From positions 4,095,501-4,159,500 of the forward strand of contig NZ_OY782038.1 of NCBI RefSeq assembly GCF_963677575.1: a stretch of 64,000 bases of DNA. Direction: 5' to 3'. The position numbers were made by a program, and so were the translations under genes. Source of the DNA: an uncultured Draconibacterium sp. GTDB taxonomy: Bacteria; Bacteroidota; Bacteroidia; Bacteroidales; Prolixibacteraceae. The notes under the pieces were generated by a model. The model had not been told where the DNA came from, did not search any database, and saw only the letters and a list, made by a program, of their open reading frames with translations. Below are positions 51,581-60,637 of this stretch, piece by piece. Numbering within the stretch: position 1 is the first letter of the stretch; each line of letters opens with the position of its first letter.

Positions 51581-52240
51581 CTACTTATTTTTATCTATTA
51601 TTTTATTTTTCTTTTTTGCGACTCCCACAAAACGTTTTGGCAGAAGATCAAGCAAGCTGCGTTTCCGAATTCCGTTTCCGTTAGTGAACGTTGGTTTTTC
51701 CCATTCAGGATTGTACAACATCCCAGTGCACAGGCATTTTGTTCGGCCGGTACGCTCTAAAATATCGTGGTTTATACATCCCTGGCAACCTTTCCAAAAC
51801 TGGTCATCTAAAGTCAATTCCGAAAATGTTACCGGACGATAGCCCAGTTCGTGGTTAATTTTCATTACCGCCAAACCGGTTGTTAATCCAAATATCTTTG
51901 AGTTTGGATATTTCTTGCGCGACAGCTCAAATGCTTTTTTCTTAATCGCTTTTGCAAGCCCTATTCCGCGGTATTCTTCACCAACAATTAAACCCGAGTT
52001 GGCCACAAAACCTTTTTCCTGCCAGGTTTCTATGTAGCAAAAACCGGCAAAGGTGTCTCCTTCAAGGGCAATAATTGCTTTTCCCTCCTTCATTTTCGAA
52101 GCAAGGTATTCAAATGTACGACGCGCAATACCGGTACCGCGTTGTTGTGATGCACTGTCGATAGCGTCGTTTATGTCGTCGATAAATTTCAGGTGTTTTT
52201 CGTCGGCAATTAAAACTTTAATATTTTCTAAACTCTTCAT
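51581..52240 (-). CDS. GNAT acyltransferase of the arginine operon (N-acylglutamate synthase candidate)
   Basis: The 219-residue protein has a GNAT fold. The acetyl-CoA (acyl-CoA) binding segment is GLIVGEEYRGIGLAKAIKKKAFELS, about residues 83-107. It is followed by IFGLTTGLAVMKINHELGYRPV. A Cys-rich segment (CQGC and KCLC, about 155-175) and a basic tail complete it. Its place directly after argR and before argG matches the Bacteroides arrangement, where this protein is thought to make N-succinyl- or N-acetylglutamate in place of ArgA. The substrate acyl group is not evident. It starts eight bases after the argR stop, so it is in the same transcript. Confidence 0.8.
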   Translation of the reverse strand: MKSLENIKVLIADEKHLKFIDDINDAIDSASQQRGTGIARRTFEYLASKMKEGKAIIALEGDTFAGFCYIETWQEKGFVANSGLIVGEEYRGIGLAKAIKKKAFELSRKKYPNSKIFGLTTGLAVMKINHELGYRPVTFSELTLDDQFWKGCQGCINHDILERTGRTKCLCTGMLYNPEWEKPTFTNGNGIRKRSLLDLLPKRFVGVAKKKNKIIDKNK

Positions 52241-52248
52241 CCTTCGAT

Positions 52249-52734
52249 CTACAATTTGTCGTTTAGCTTTGGCAGAATTTTTATTAATGCCTCTGTCAAA
52301 TCATTTTTCGATATTCCTTCCCTTTGTATTATTAATATAGTATCGTCTCCTGCAACGGTTCCTAAAATTTCCCACGGACTAGCCGAATCAATTACGGCTG
52401 CAATACTGTTGGCATATCCGGGCATTGTGCGTATTACGGCCAAATTGCCCGAAAATTGTATGTCTTTAAATCCGTCGGCCAGGTAATTTATCCTGCTTGT
52501 ATGTTCCGAATTGTTTCTTTCCGATTGTCCGTTTTCAGGAATCGTATAAACGTATCCTTTTGCCGGATGTGGCACTTTAGCTACCTGCAGCACTTTTAAA
52601 TCGCGCGACAATGTAGCTTGTGTCAGTTCGTATCCGCGGCGTTTTAGTTCAACCAATAATTCGTCCTGGCTGTGTACACTACCTCTTTGAATTATTTTTC
52701 GGATTTCTCGTTGTCGTTGTACTTTATTCTTCAT
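52249..52734 (-). CDS. argR: Arginine repressor
   Basis: The 161-residue protein has an N-terminal winged helix (RQREIRKIIQRGSVHSQDEL, then ELTQATLSRDLKVLQVAKV with the SR recognition signature). Its C-terminal hexamerisation and arginine-binding domain contains VIRTMPGYANSIAAVID and ILGTVAGDDTILII with the GTxAGDDT-like core. The length fits ArgR from the ATG at 52734; another ATG at 52749 would add five residues. Two consecutive ARG boxes overlap the start codons and the -7 element, so the gene and the operon behind it are almost certainly autorepressed in arginine excess. Confidence 0.93.
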   Translation of the reverse strand: MKNKVQRQREIRKIIQRGSVHSQDELLVELKRRGYELTQATLSRDLKVLQVAKVPHPAKGYVYTIPENGQSERNNSEHTSRINYLADGFKDIQFSGNLAVIRTMPGYANSIAAVIDSASPWEILGTVAGDDTILIIQREGISKNDLTEALIKILPKLNDKL

Positions 52735-52771
52735 TGAATAAATATTCATTTGCAATGCAAAAATATACATT
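52733..52771. promoter_or_regulatory. Tandem ARG boxes over the argR promoter and start
   Basis: Box 1 (52733-52750) reads ATTGAATAAATATTCATT and fits every position of the ArgR operator consensus WNTGAATWWWWATTCANW. Box 2 (52754-52771) reads AATGCAAAAATATACATT and keeps the outer TG and CA and the AT core. The boxes are 18 bp each with a 3-bp gap, a 21-bp centre distance, as in the classical hexameric ArgR operators. On the minus strand, a TATTTTTG -7 element (52765 down to 52758) is inside box 2. Confidence 0.88.
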
Positions 52772-52808
52772 TTCATAAAAGAACAGGTAAGAATTTCAGA
52801 ATATTTTC

Positions 52809-52816
52809 TATTTTTG
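52809..52816 (+). promoter_or_regulatory. Candidate -7 element of carA
   Basis: TATTTTTG fits TAnnTTTG, about 140 bases before the carA ATG on the plus strand. No clear -33 element. The ARG boxes lie 40-75 bases upstream of it, so ArgR could influence both directions. Confidence 0.4.
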
Positions 52817-52954
52817 CATCGGAAAATGATTTTAATATCATGTTCTTAACATTATGGCTGAGAAAGTGTATTTGAAAATAAGTATAAAGAATAACTGAAA
52901 TGCGTTTGAACTATTTTAGGGCAAGCGCATTTTTTTTAATTATTAAATCGGAAT

Positions 52955-54037
52955 ATGTACAAAGTAAAACAGGCAAAATTAACGCTTGAAGACGGGACGG
53001 TTTTTATGGGAAAATCCTTCGGAAGCGAAAAATCGGTGGCCGGAGAGGTCGTTTTTTATACCGCAATGACAGGGTATCCGGAAAGTTTGACTGATCCATC
53101 TTACACCGGGCAGATCCTGGTATCGACTTACCCAATGATTGGGAATTATGGTGTTCCTTTTAACAGGAAAGAGAATGGAATACACAAATATTACGAATCG
53201 CACAAATTGCACATTTCCGGTCTGATAATCTCTGATTATTCATTTGAGTTTAGTCACTGGAATGCCGAGAAAAGTTTGAGCGACTTGCTAAAAGAATACA
53301 ATGTGCCGGGTTTATTTGATATCGACACGAGAGCCTTAACGAAAATTTTACGTGAGAAAGGTTCTATGTTAGGAAAAATCGAATTTGAAGATGAAATTGA
53401 TTTTTACGATCCGAATAAGGAAAACCTGGTAGCGGTTGCAAGTTGCAAAGAACGCGAGGTTTATGGAGACGGAGAACACAAAGTAGTGTTGGTAGACTGT
53501 GGCGTGAAAAACAACATTATTCGTTGTTTGCTTAACCGCGGAGCAACAGTAATTCGCGTGCCATGGGATTACGATTTTACCAATGAAGAATACGACGGAT
53601 TGTTTATCTCAAACGGACCGGGCGATCCGGCTATGTGCGATGCAACTGTTGAGTACATTAAAAACACCATTGGAACTGAAAAGCCAATTATGGGAATCTG
53701 TTTGGGTAACCAATTACTGGCACGTGCTGCCGGTGCCGAAACTTACAAACTGAAGTATGGTCACCGTAGCCACAACCAACCGGTATTGCTGCAGGGAACA
53801 AACAAATGTTACATCACTTCGCAAAACCACGGTTTCGCTGTAGCAACTGAAACATTGCCAGATGACTGGGAGCCATTATTTACCAATGTAAACGATGAAA
53901 CCAACGAAGGAATCAGGCACAAAACAAAGCCGTTCTTCTCAACGCAATTTCACCCTGAAGCTTCGAGTGGGCCGGTTGATACCGAGTTTTTATTCGATGA
54001 GTTTATTAAAAATATCGTAGAAAGCAAGAAGAAATAA
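52955..54037 (+). CDS. carA: Carbamoyl-phosphate synthase small subunit
   Basis: The 360-residue glutaminase subunit releases ammonia from glutamine for carbamoyl phosphate synthesis. The N-terminal small-subunit domain has LTLEDGTVFMGKSFG and TGYPESLTDPSYTGQI. The class I glutaminase part has the nucleophile in MGICLGNQLLA (about Cys248) and the catalytic His and Glu in TQFHPEASSGP. It diverges from argR, and carB follows after one small gene. Carbamoyl phosphate is needed by the argF' product and for pyrimidines. Confidence 0.96.
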   Translation: MYKVKQAKLTLEDGTVFMGKSFGSEKSVAGEVVFYTAMTGYPESLTDPSYTGQILVSTYPMIGNYGVPFNRKENGIHKYYESHKLHISGLIISDYSFEFSHWNAEKSLSDLLKEYNVPGLFDIDTRALTKILREKGSMLGKIEFEDEIDFYDPNKENLVAVASCKEREVYGDGEHKVVLVDCGVKNNIIRCLLNRGATVIRVPWDYDFTNEEYDGLFISNGPGDPAMCDATVEYIKNTIGTEKPIMGICLGNQLLARAAGAETYKLKYGHRSHNQPVLLQGTNKCYITSQNHGFAVATETLPDDWEPLFTNVNDETNEGIRHKTKPFFSTQFHPEASSGPVDTEFLFDEFIKNIVESKKK

Positions 54038-54091
54038 GAACTGATTTAAGAATATCGATTAACGATTTAAGATTTACGAACGGAATCAGAA

Positions 54092-54454
54092 ATGAATAGG
54101 TTTGAGCTGGAAGAAAGATTGATAAAGTTTGCTGCCAAAATTATTATGTTGGCAGAAAGACTGCCTAATTCTCCGATCGGAAATCATATGAAAGGACAAA
54201 TTGTACGTTCAGGAACATCGCCGGCTCTAAATTATGGTGAGGCTCAAAGTGCCGAATCAAAAAAAGATTTTATTCATAAAATGAGTATTTGTCTTAAAGA
54301 GCTTAGAGAAACTTTCGTTGCGGTTAAGATCATTAAATATTCAAATCTTTTAAGTGATTTAAGATTGCTTGAGGAATGTTACGTTGAGAACAATGAATTG
54401 ATATCCATTTTTGTGAAAAGTATTGAAACAGCAAAAAATAGAAAGATAGATTAA
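54092..54454 (+). CDS. Four-helix-bundle protein (23S rRNA intervening-sequence family)
   Basis: The 120-residue protein is helical throughout and carries the family pattern ELEERLIKFAAKIIMLAERLP near the start, then GNHMKGQIVRSGTSPALNYGEAQSAES and a Leu-rich KELRETFVAVKII. Proteins of this family were first seen in insertions of 23S rRNA genes but are frequent stand-alone genes in Bacteroidota. Their function is unknown; related members take part in diversity-generating retroelements. Here it is inserted between carA and carB, which are otherwise normally adjacent, and it reads in the same direction with gaps of 54 and 88 bases. Confidence 0.82.
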   Translation: MNRFELEERLIKFAAKIIMLAERLPNSPIGNHMKGQIVRSGTSPALNYGEAQSAESKKDFIHKMSICLKELRETFVAVKIIKYSNLLSDLRLLEECYVENNELISIFVKSIETAKNRKID

Positions 54455-54542
54455 TAATGAACACGATTGTTTGTGTTGTAGATAAAATACATCAAAAATC
54501 AACAATCGTTAATCAACAATCAGAGATCAAATAAACAATATC

Positions 54543-57500
54543 ATGATAGAAACACATATTAAAAAAGCAATTGTTCTTGGTTCAGGAGCACTTAAAATTG
54601 GAGAGGCCGGTGAGTTCGATTATTCCGGTTCGCAGGCGCTTAAAGCGTTGAAAGAGGAAGGTGTTGAAACGGTTCTTATCAATCCGAACATTGCAACCAT
54701 TCAGACATCTGAAGACATTGCAGACAAAATTTACTTTTTGCCTGTTACGCCTCATTTTGTTGAAGAGGTAATTAAAAAAGAAAAACCACAGGGAATTCTT
54801 TTGGCATTCGGGGGGCAGACTGCGCTGAACTGCGGAGTTGCTCTTTACGAATCAGGAGTTCTTGAAAAATATAATGTTGAAGTAGTTGGTACGCCGGTTC
54901 AGTCGATAATCGATACAGAAGACCGCGATATTTTTGCCAACATGCTGGCCGAAATTGGTGTGAAAACGCCAAAAAGTATTGCTGCTTCAAATATGGCCGA
55001 AGCCAAAGCGGCAGCCAAAGAGGTGGGTTTCCCAATTATTATCCGTGCAGCTTACACGCTGGGTGGTTTAGGATCCGGTTTCTGCGAAAACGAAGAAGAA
55101 CTGGAAAAACTGGCCGGAAGTGCATTCTCGTACTCTCCACAAATTCTGGTTGAAGAATCGATTAAAGGATGGAAAGAAGTAGAGTACGAGGTAGTTCGCG
55201 ATAAATACGACAACTGTATTACGGTTTGTAACATGGAGAACTTCGACCCGCTTGGAATTCACACCGGCGAGAGTATTGTTGTAGCTCCATCGCAAACACT
55301 TTCAAACTCAGAATATCACAAGCTGCGTGAAATATCAATTAAGATTATTCGCAGGGTTGGAGTAGTTGGAGAATGTAACGTACAGTTTGCACTCGATCCT
55401 TACTCAGAAGATTATCGTGTAATTGAGGTGAATGCCCGATTGTCACGTTCATCGGCACTGGCATCGAAAGCTACCGGTTATCCGCTGGCATTTGTTGCAG
55501 CAAAATTGGGTTTGGGCTACGGTTTGCACCAGCTTAAAAACTCGGTTACCAAAGTAACAACGGCATGTTTCGAGCCTGCGCTCGACTATTGTGTGGTAAA
55601 GATTCCTCGTTGGGACTTAAGCAAATTTGTTGGTGTTTCGAAAAACATTGGAAGTTCGATGAAATCGGTTGGTGAGATTATGGCCATCGGACGAACTTTC
55701 GAAGAAGCCATTCAGAAAGGTATCAGAATGGTTGGTCTTGGAATGCACGGTTTTGTAGCCAATAAAGAAGAGATTACGATAGAGGGAATCGAGGAAGAAT
55801 TGGTAAATCCAACCGACCGACGAATTTTTGCCATTGCCGAGGCATTTAATAAAGGTTATTCGATCGATCAGATTCACGATAAAACAAAAATCGATCGCTG
55901 GTTCCTTCAGAAGCTGAATAATATCTACAAGATAAAACTGGAGCTAAAGAAGTTTAAAGAATTGGAAAATCTGCCAATTCCGCTCTTGAAAGCTTCAAAA
56001 CAAGCCGGTTATTCCGATTTCCAGATTGCACGATTAGTGCTGAGAAGTAAGAATGTAAATATCAACGAAGATATTCTGAAAGTTCGGGCATATCGTAAAA
56101 CTAATGGTGTTGTACCGGTTGTAAAACAAATTGATACACTTGCGGGAGAATATCCTGCACAGACCAATTACCTGTACCTGACACACAACGGAACCGAAAA
56201 TGACGTAAATTATTTAGGCGATCATAAATCGGTGATGGTACTTGGATCGGGAGCTTACCGAATCGGAAGTTCGGTGGAGTTCGACTGGTGTAGTGTAAAT
56301 ACCATCAATACGATTAAAGAGCAGGGATACCGTTCGGTAATGATCAACTACAACCCGGAAACGGTGAGTACTGACTACGATACCTGCGACAGACTTTATT
56401 TCGATGAGCTGACGTTTGAGCGCGTAATGGATGTTTATGACCTGGAGAATCCGCACGGAGTTGTGGTTTCAATGGGTGGTCAGATTCCGAATAACCTGGC
56501 GATGAAACTCGACGGGCAAAATGTACCGATCCTTGGAACATCAGCTAAAAAGATCGACAACGCCGAGGACCGCGAGAAATTCTCATCATTGCTTGACGAT
56601 CTTGGAGTAGATCAGCCACGCTGGGCACGTTTGTCAACCATAGAAGAAATTCACAAGTTTGTTGATGAAGTTGGTTATCCGGTGTTGATCCGTCCATCGT
56701 ATGTACTTTCAGGTGCGGCGATGAATGTGGTTTCTAACCCTGATCAGTTGGAGCACTTCCTTGAAATGGCGGCCAATGTTTCGAAAGAGCATCCGGTTGT
56801 TGTTACCGAGTTCATCGAGCAGGCTAAAGAAATTGAAATTGACGCCGTGGCCAATAAAGGTGAAATGGTTGCTTATGCCATTTCGGAGCACGTGGAGTTT
56901 GCCGGAGTTCACTCGGGTGATGCAACCATCGTTTTTCCACCTCAAAAACTATATGTTGAAACCATTCGCAGGGTGAAGAAGATCGCTCGTCAGATTGCAA
57001 AAGGGCTGGAAATTACCGGGCCTTTCAATATGCAGTTTCTGGCAAAAGATAATGATATAAAAGTTATTGAGTGTAACCTGCGTGCATCGCGAAGTTTCCC
57101 GTTTGTTTCGAAGGTGATGAAATTGAACCTGATCGAAATTGCCACGAAAGTAATGTTGGGAATCGATGTGCCGAAGCCGGATAAATCGTTGTTTGAACTG
57201 GATTATGTGGGTGTTAAAGCTCCGCAGTTCTCGTTTGCACGATTGCTGAAAGCCGACCCTGTTTTAGGTGTTGATATGTCGTCGACCGGAGAGGTTGGAT
57301 GTATTGGCGAAACCTACTACGAGGCAATTCTGAAATCGATGTTGTCGGTAGGGTATAATTTCCCGAAAAAGAACATTCTGATTTCTTCGGGACCATCGCG
57401 AGGCAAACTGGAGTTGCTGAACAGTACAAGAATGTTGGTTGAAAAAGGTTACAACATTTTTGCCACTGAAGGAACACACAAGTTCTTCCGCGATAACGGT

Positions 57501-57776
57501 ATTGAGAATACGCTGGTACATTGGCCGGATGAAGAAGATCAGTCGCCAAATACCATCGAGATGATCAAGAATAAGGAAATTGACCTGGTAGTTAACATTC
57601 CGAAAAACCATACCAACCGCGAGTTGAAAAATGGTTATAACATTCGTCGTAGCTCAATCGATTATAACATCCCACTTATTACCAATGCCCGTGTGGCAAG
57701 TGCATTCCTGTACGGAATTTGCAAATACAGTCTGGAAGATATTAAAGTGATGAGCTGGGACGAATACAAAGAGTAA
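54543..57776 (+). CDS. carB: Carbamoyl-phosphate synthase large subunit
   Basis: The 1077-residue synthase makes carbamoyl phosphate from bicarbonate, ammonia and two ATP. It has two homologous ATP-grasp halves. The first starts at VLGSGALKIGEAGEFDYSG and the second at VLGSGAYRIGSSVEFDW, each followed by grasp motifs such as RAAYTLGGLGSGF and RPSYVLSGAAM. The last 140 residues form the allosteric MGS-like domain (KKNILISSGPSRGKLELL, LVVNIPKNHTNREL). Length is that of full CarB. The gene ends in a hairpin terminator. Confidence 0.97.
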   Translation: MIETHIKKAIVLGSGALKIGEAGEFDYSGSQALKALKEEGVETVLINPNIATIQTSEDIADKIYFLPVTPHFVEEVIKKEKPQGILLAFGGQTALNCGVALYESGVLEKYNVEVVGTPVQSIIDTEDRDIFANMLAEIGVKTPKSIAASNMAEAKAAAKEVGFPIIIRAAYTLGGLGSGFCENEEELEKLAGSAFSYSPQILVEESIKGWKEVEYEVVRDKYDNCITVCNMENFDPLGIHTGESIVVAPSQTLSNSEYHKLREISIKIIRRVGVVGECNVQFALDPYSEDYRVIEVNARLSRSSALASKATGYPLAFVAAKLGLGYGLHQLKNSVTKVTTACFEPALDYCVVKIPRWDLSKFVGVSKNIGSSMKSVGEIMAIGRTFEEAIQKGIRMVGLGMHGFVANKEEITIEGIEEELVNPTDRRIFAIAEAFNKGYSIDQIHDKTKIDRWFLQKLNNIYKIKLELKKFKELENLPIPLLKASKQAGYSDFQIARLVLRSKNVNINEDILKVRAYRKTNGVVPVVKQIDTLAGEYPAQTNYLYLTHNGTENDVNYLGDHKSVMVLGSGAYRIGSSVEFDWCSVNTINTIKEQGYRSVMINYNPETVSTDYDTCDRLYFDELTFERVMDVYDLENPHGVVVSMGGQIPNNLAMKLDGQNVPILGTSAKKIDNAEDREKFSSLLDDLGVDQPRWARLSTIEEIHKFVDEVGYPVLIRPSYVLSGAAMNVVSNPDQLEHFLEMAANVSKEHPVVVTEFIEQAKEIEIDAVANKGEMVAYAISEHVEFAGVHSGDATIVFPPQKLYVETIRRVKKIARQIAKGLEITGPFNMQFLAKDNDIKVIECNLRASRSFPFVSKVMKLNLIEIATKVMLGIDVPKPDKSLFELDYVGVKAPQFSFARLLKADPVLGVDMSSTGEVGCIGETYYEAILKSMLSVGYNFPKKNILISSGPSRGKLELLNSTRMLVEKGYNIFATEGTHKFFRDNGIENTLVHWPDEEDQSPNTIEMIKNKEIDLVVNIPKNHTNRELKNGYNIRRSSIDYNIPLITNARVASAFLYGICKYSLEDIKVMSWDEYKE

Positions 57777-57796
57777 AAGATTTATTTCGAGAATAG

Positions 57797-57832
57797 AAAA
57801 GCTCTGGCCGTTGGTCGGAGCTTTTTGTTTTT
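57797..57832 (+). terminator. Terminator of carB
   Basis: AAAAGCTC (57797-57804) pairs with GAGCTTTT (57818-57825), followed by further T-rich sequence. Confidence 0.75.
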
Positions 57833-57956
57833 TATAAGTGGTTATTAAATTGACTGGCTTATTTTGTATGGGTTTTTTACTCATAAAAAAGAGGGGGCAT
57901 ATAAAAAAGTAGGTAGAGTAAAAAGAAATATTGAGGTGTCTATTTAAACTCTAATC

Positions 57957-59700
57957 TTAATTGCTTGATATTGTTGTTGGAACATGAGCTGTCATACGTT
58001 CAATGAGCTTATGAGAAATACTTTTCTTATAAATTGAGCGGTTAATTCGAAAACTAAATTCGTTCAGGTATTTCACAATATGAGCTTCGTTCTGCCTGTT
58101 AATATACTGAGCGAAGCCATGATTTTAATAGGTGTATTATTGTATGCATTTGCTTCATACTTTGTCTCTTGTTCCTATGTTGGGGGATTATGTTATAATC
58201 CTTCTGCAATGAAACAAAACCAGTCCATTTATCGGTGTAAACTAACGCTCCAAAAGCAATGTACGCTTCAAAAATTGTCTTTAACGACATAGATGAATAA
58301 TCATTAATCTGTTTAAAATATGCAGTTTTTCTTTACCTGTTTCGCTAAGGGAGATTGCACCAATCAACTTTTTCTATTTGAAGTTGTTTAAAGTTTCCGC
58401 AGTAAAATCACGGTAAATGCTATTAAATTCAGTGCTTTCCAATGTATAGCATTTGTTTCAAACCGTACTAAGATTGCTTTAAATGCATCAAGCCATGCGT
58501 TAGTGCGTTCCACAACAAATCTGCATTTATACAGTAAGTCGTCGAATAAGTATTCACGATTTATCCCATTGCGTTTGTTTTGATCAATATTGCCAATAAT
58601 TTTTGTTTCCGAACAATAACGGCGGAACTCTCCTGTATCGAAGCCAGAGTCAGCATTTAAGAACAATCCATCGGTGTGTATCCCTGAGTTTTCCAGAACG
58701 GCAATCATTTTCTTTGCCGTTGGAACCAGGTTGTATGCATCATTGTGGTTCCCGTCAATAGGGTCGCTACAAGTTAGAGGGATGCCTTGGCTGTCCGTTA
58801 AAATCAGCATATTACTTGTTTTTGCTTTTTTCCTCCCCTGATAGGCAACTGCTTCTCCTCCACGTTTAGTTGGAGTATGTGTACCATCGAGCTGGATACT
58901 TGACAAGTCCAGCAAGTGTTTGTATTTGTTCAGGATGTTTTGCCACATCTCATCCCAGCTTCCGTCCTTGCACCATTTTTGATAGTGGAAATACACACTT
59001 TGCCAGTTGTATTTGCAACGGAAGAATTGTTTCATAGGTAATTGCCTCCATTGACACCCTGTTTTTAATCGATATAGTATTGCTTCAAGCACCTGATAAT
59101 CTCTTACTTTTGCATTATTCTTTGAATTCCCAAATTTTAAGTAGGGACAAATCTCTTTTTTATTATACTTTTACTCAACACGATTTTTTGAAAGAATGAT
59201 ATAAAATGTTGTGTCTCAATATTGAAATATCATTCTTTCTTTTCAACAGTTAACTTTTGACAACTTCTTTGTTATCAATGCTGTGGCCTTGTTTTAATGA
59301 TTCTTTTTCTCCAAAAATAAATTCTCGACTTAAACATCCCCATCAATTGGATGGTTTCTATTGCTTTTCATAGCAATACGAACTATATGCATGAATGTCC
59401 ATGTTGCAGTGCGACTAATCCCGTAATGCTTTGAGGCCTGTAAGGCCAACCGACCTTTGGTATTGGCATTCATTTCGTAAACAATCATAAAGGCTTTACT
59501 CAAACCAAACCTTAATTTATGGAAGTTGGTCTGTCGATCCTATGACAACGATTACATTTCCTTGCTAAAGTGTCTTTATGCGTGCATTATTTGTTATAAC
59601 CGCATTTGTGGCAAACATATCCTTCTGCCCATTTATTTCCGACAAATAGACCAAACAATCCATGGTCTGTATTTAAACTTTTCTGTAAACTCTATAATAT
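57957..59700 (-). pseudogene. Decayed ISXO2-like (IS1595) transposase split by an IS5-family element
   Basis: Pieces of one transposase can be read in shifting minus-strand frames on both sides of an IS5-family gene. From the right come IIEFTEKF, DCLVYLSEI, KWAEGYVCHKCGYNK (zinc ribbon), HKLRFGLSKAFMIVYEMNAN then TKGRLALQASKHYGI, and FGEKESLKQGHSIDNKEVVK. After the IS5 gene come AISLSETGKEKL, AYFKQINDYSSMSLKTIFEA, GALVYTDKWTGF, MKQMHTIIHLLKSWLR and, after another shift, IVKYLNEFSFRINRS up to a TAA at 57959-57957. At least four frameshifts are needed, so it is inactive. The order and motifs are those of ISXO2-type DDE transposases. Confidence 0.8.
58388..59092 (-). CDS. IS5-family transposase, nested in the ISXO2-like remnant
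   Basis: The frame gives 234 residues from a GTG. In-frame sequence continues upstream for about 20 codons (KYNKKEICPYLKFGNSKNNA) without a standard start, so the true N-terminus is either lost or uses a rare codon. The rest is intact: LYRLKTGCQWRQLP, the first catalytic Asp in SIQLDGTHTPTKRGG, the second in LFLNADSGFDTGEF and the Glu in CRFVVERTNAWLD. The element sits inside the ISXO2-like transposase remnant. I could not fix its terminal repeats; a shared AAAAGTT on both sides is a weak candidate for the target duplication. Confidence 0.82.
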   Translation of the reverse strand: MLEAILYRLKTGCQWRQLPMKQFFRCKYNWQSVYFHYQKWCKDGSWDEMWQNILNKYKHLLDLSSIQLDGTHTPTKRGGEAVAYQGRKKAKTSNMLILTDSQGIPLTCSDPIDGNHNDAYNLVPTAKKMIAVLENSGIHTDGLFLNADSGFDTGEFRRYCSETKIIGNIDQNKRNGINREYLFDDLLYKCRFVVERTNAWLDAFKAILVRFETNAIHWKALNLIAFTVILLRKL

Positions 59701-59864
59701 TTTCTCTCTGGAATATCTTGTTTATTTTGATTTCTTTCGAAGAAAATATTAGTAGCTAATTGAACAACTCAAAATAATAATTTGTACAAAATGGGCAGTT
59801 TGTAACAGTATTTTTGGCAGTAAATTTATATGTTTGTTAAGTAGTTAAATGCAATCAACTATAT

Positions 59865-60458
59865 ATTATCAAGGATAAACAAATAACACCAGAACTGACA
59901 AACAAGGATTTAGTTGCTTTTGAGCAACTATTTTTTAGATACCATGGTAGGCTTGTGCTGTTTGCCAACAAATTTATTGGCGACATGCAAACATCGCGTG
60001 ATTTGGTACAAGATGCCTTTTTTAACCTCTGGCAGAAAGCCGATAAAAACGGAATTAATACATCTACCAAGGCCTATCTATATCAAACAGTAAAAAATAA
60101 TTGTTTAAACTACAACCGTCACCTTTCAATAAAAAAAACGGCAGAAGCGGAAATTGAGAATAAGATTTCACAACTTGAAAAACAGATTTATAAAAACAAA
60201 ACCAACCCCTACTACAGTCTGGTAGAATGCGAGCTTGAAGATAAAATTAATGAAATAATAGACGACATGCCTGAGAAATGCCGGGAAGTTTTTATACTAA
60301 GCCGGTATGAATACCTTAAGAACAAGGAGATAGCTGAAAAACTGAACATTTCAATAAAAATGGTGGAAAAACATATATCAAAAGCCTTAACTATTCTTCG
60401 TCGTGATCTGGCCGAATATATAGCCACGCTGATTATCCTTTATTTATTCAAACAGTAA
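59865..60458 (+). CDS. ECF-type RNA polymerase sigma factor
   Basis: The coding frame has sigma region 2 (VAFEQLFFRYHGRLVLFANK, then RDLVQDAFFNLWQKAD) and region 4 (DMPEKCREVFILSRYEYLKN, then NKEIAEKLNISIKMVEKHIS). This is the plan of Bacteroidota ECF sigma factors that partner with FecR. The frame is open from 59841 but contains no ATG, GTG or TTG before a GTG at 59955, which would remove part of region 2. An ATT/ATC pair at 59865-59870 is the only rare-start option; an ATG in another frame at 59849 leads to a stop after nine codons. So either a rare start or a frameshift exists. It is followed by the FecR gene and a SusC-like receptor. Confidence 0.8.
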   Translation: MIKDKQITPELTNKDLVAFEQLFFRYHGRLVLFANKFIGDMQTSRDLVQDAFFNLWQKADKNGINTSTKAYLYQTVKNNCLNYNRHLSIKKTAEAEIENKISQLEKQIYKNKTNPYYSLVECELEDKINEIIDDMPEKCREVFILSRYEYLKNKEIAEKLNISIKMVEKHISKALTILRRDLAEYIATLIILYLFKQ

Positions 60459-60637
60459 ATTTTGATCTAAAGTTCAAAATAAAGTATTTTTTTACTTGCT
60501 CCCCTTAAAACAAAAAGTTTGTATCAATATCGAATTTATTCCAACTTTCTATCATTTTTACTTTTTTTTAGAATTAATTTATTTTCAAGGTAGGGTAAAC
60601 ACACCTTCATGTGTCTTAGCAATAAAATATCTAATAA

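Noticed and set aside
58080..58292. 70-codon plus-strand gene
   Set aside because: It is antisense to the recognisable ISXO2-like transposase remnant (TDKWTGF, HTIIHLLKSWLR).
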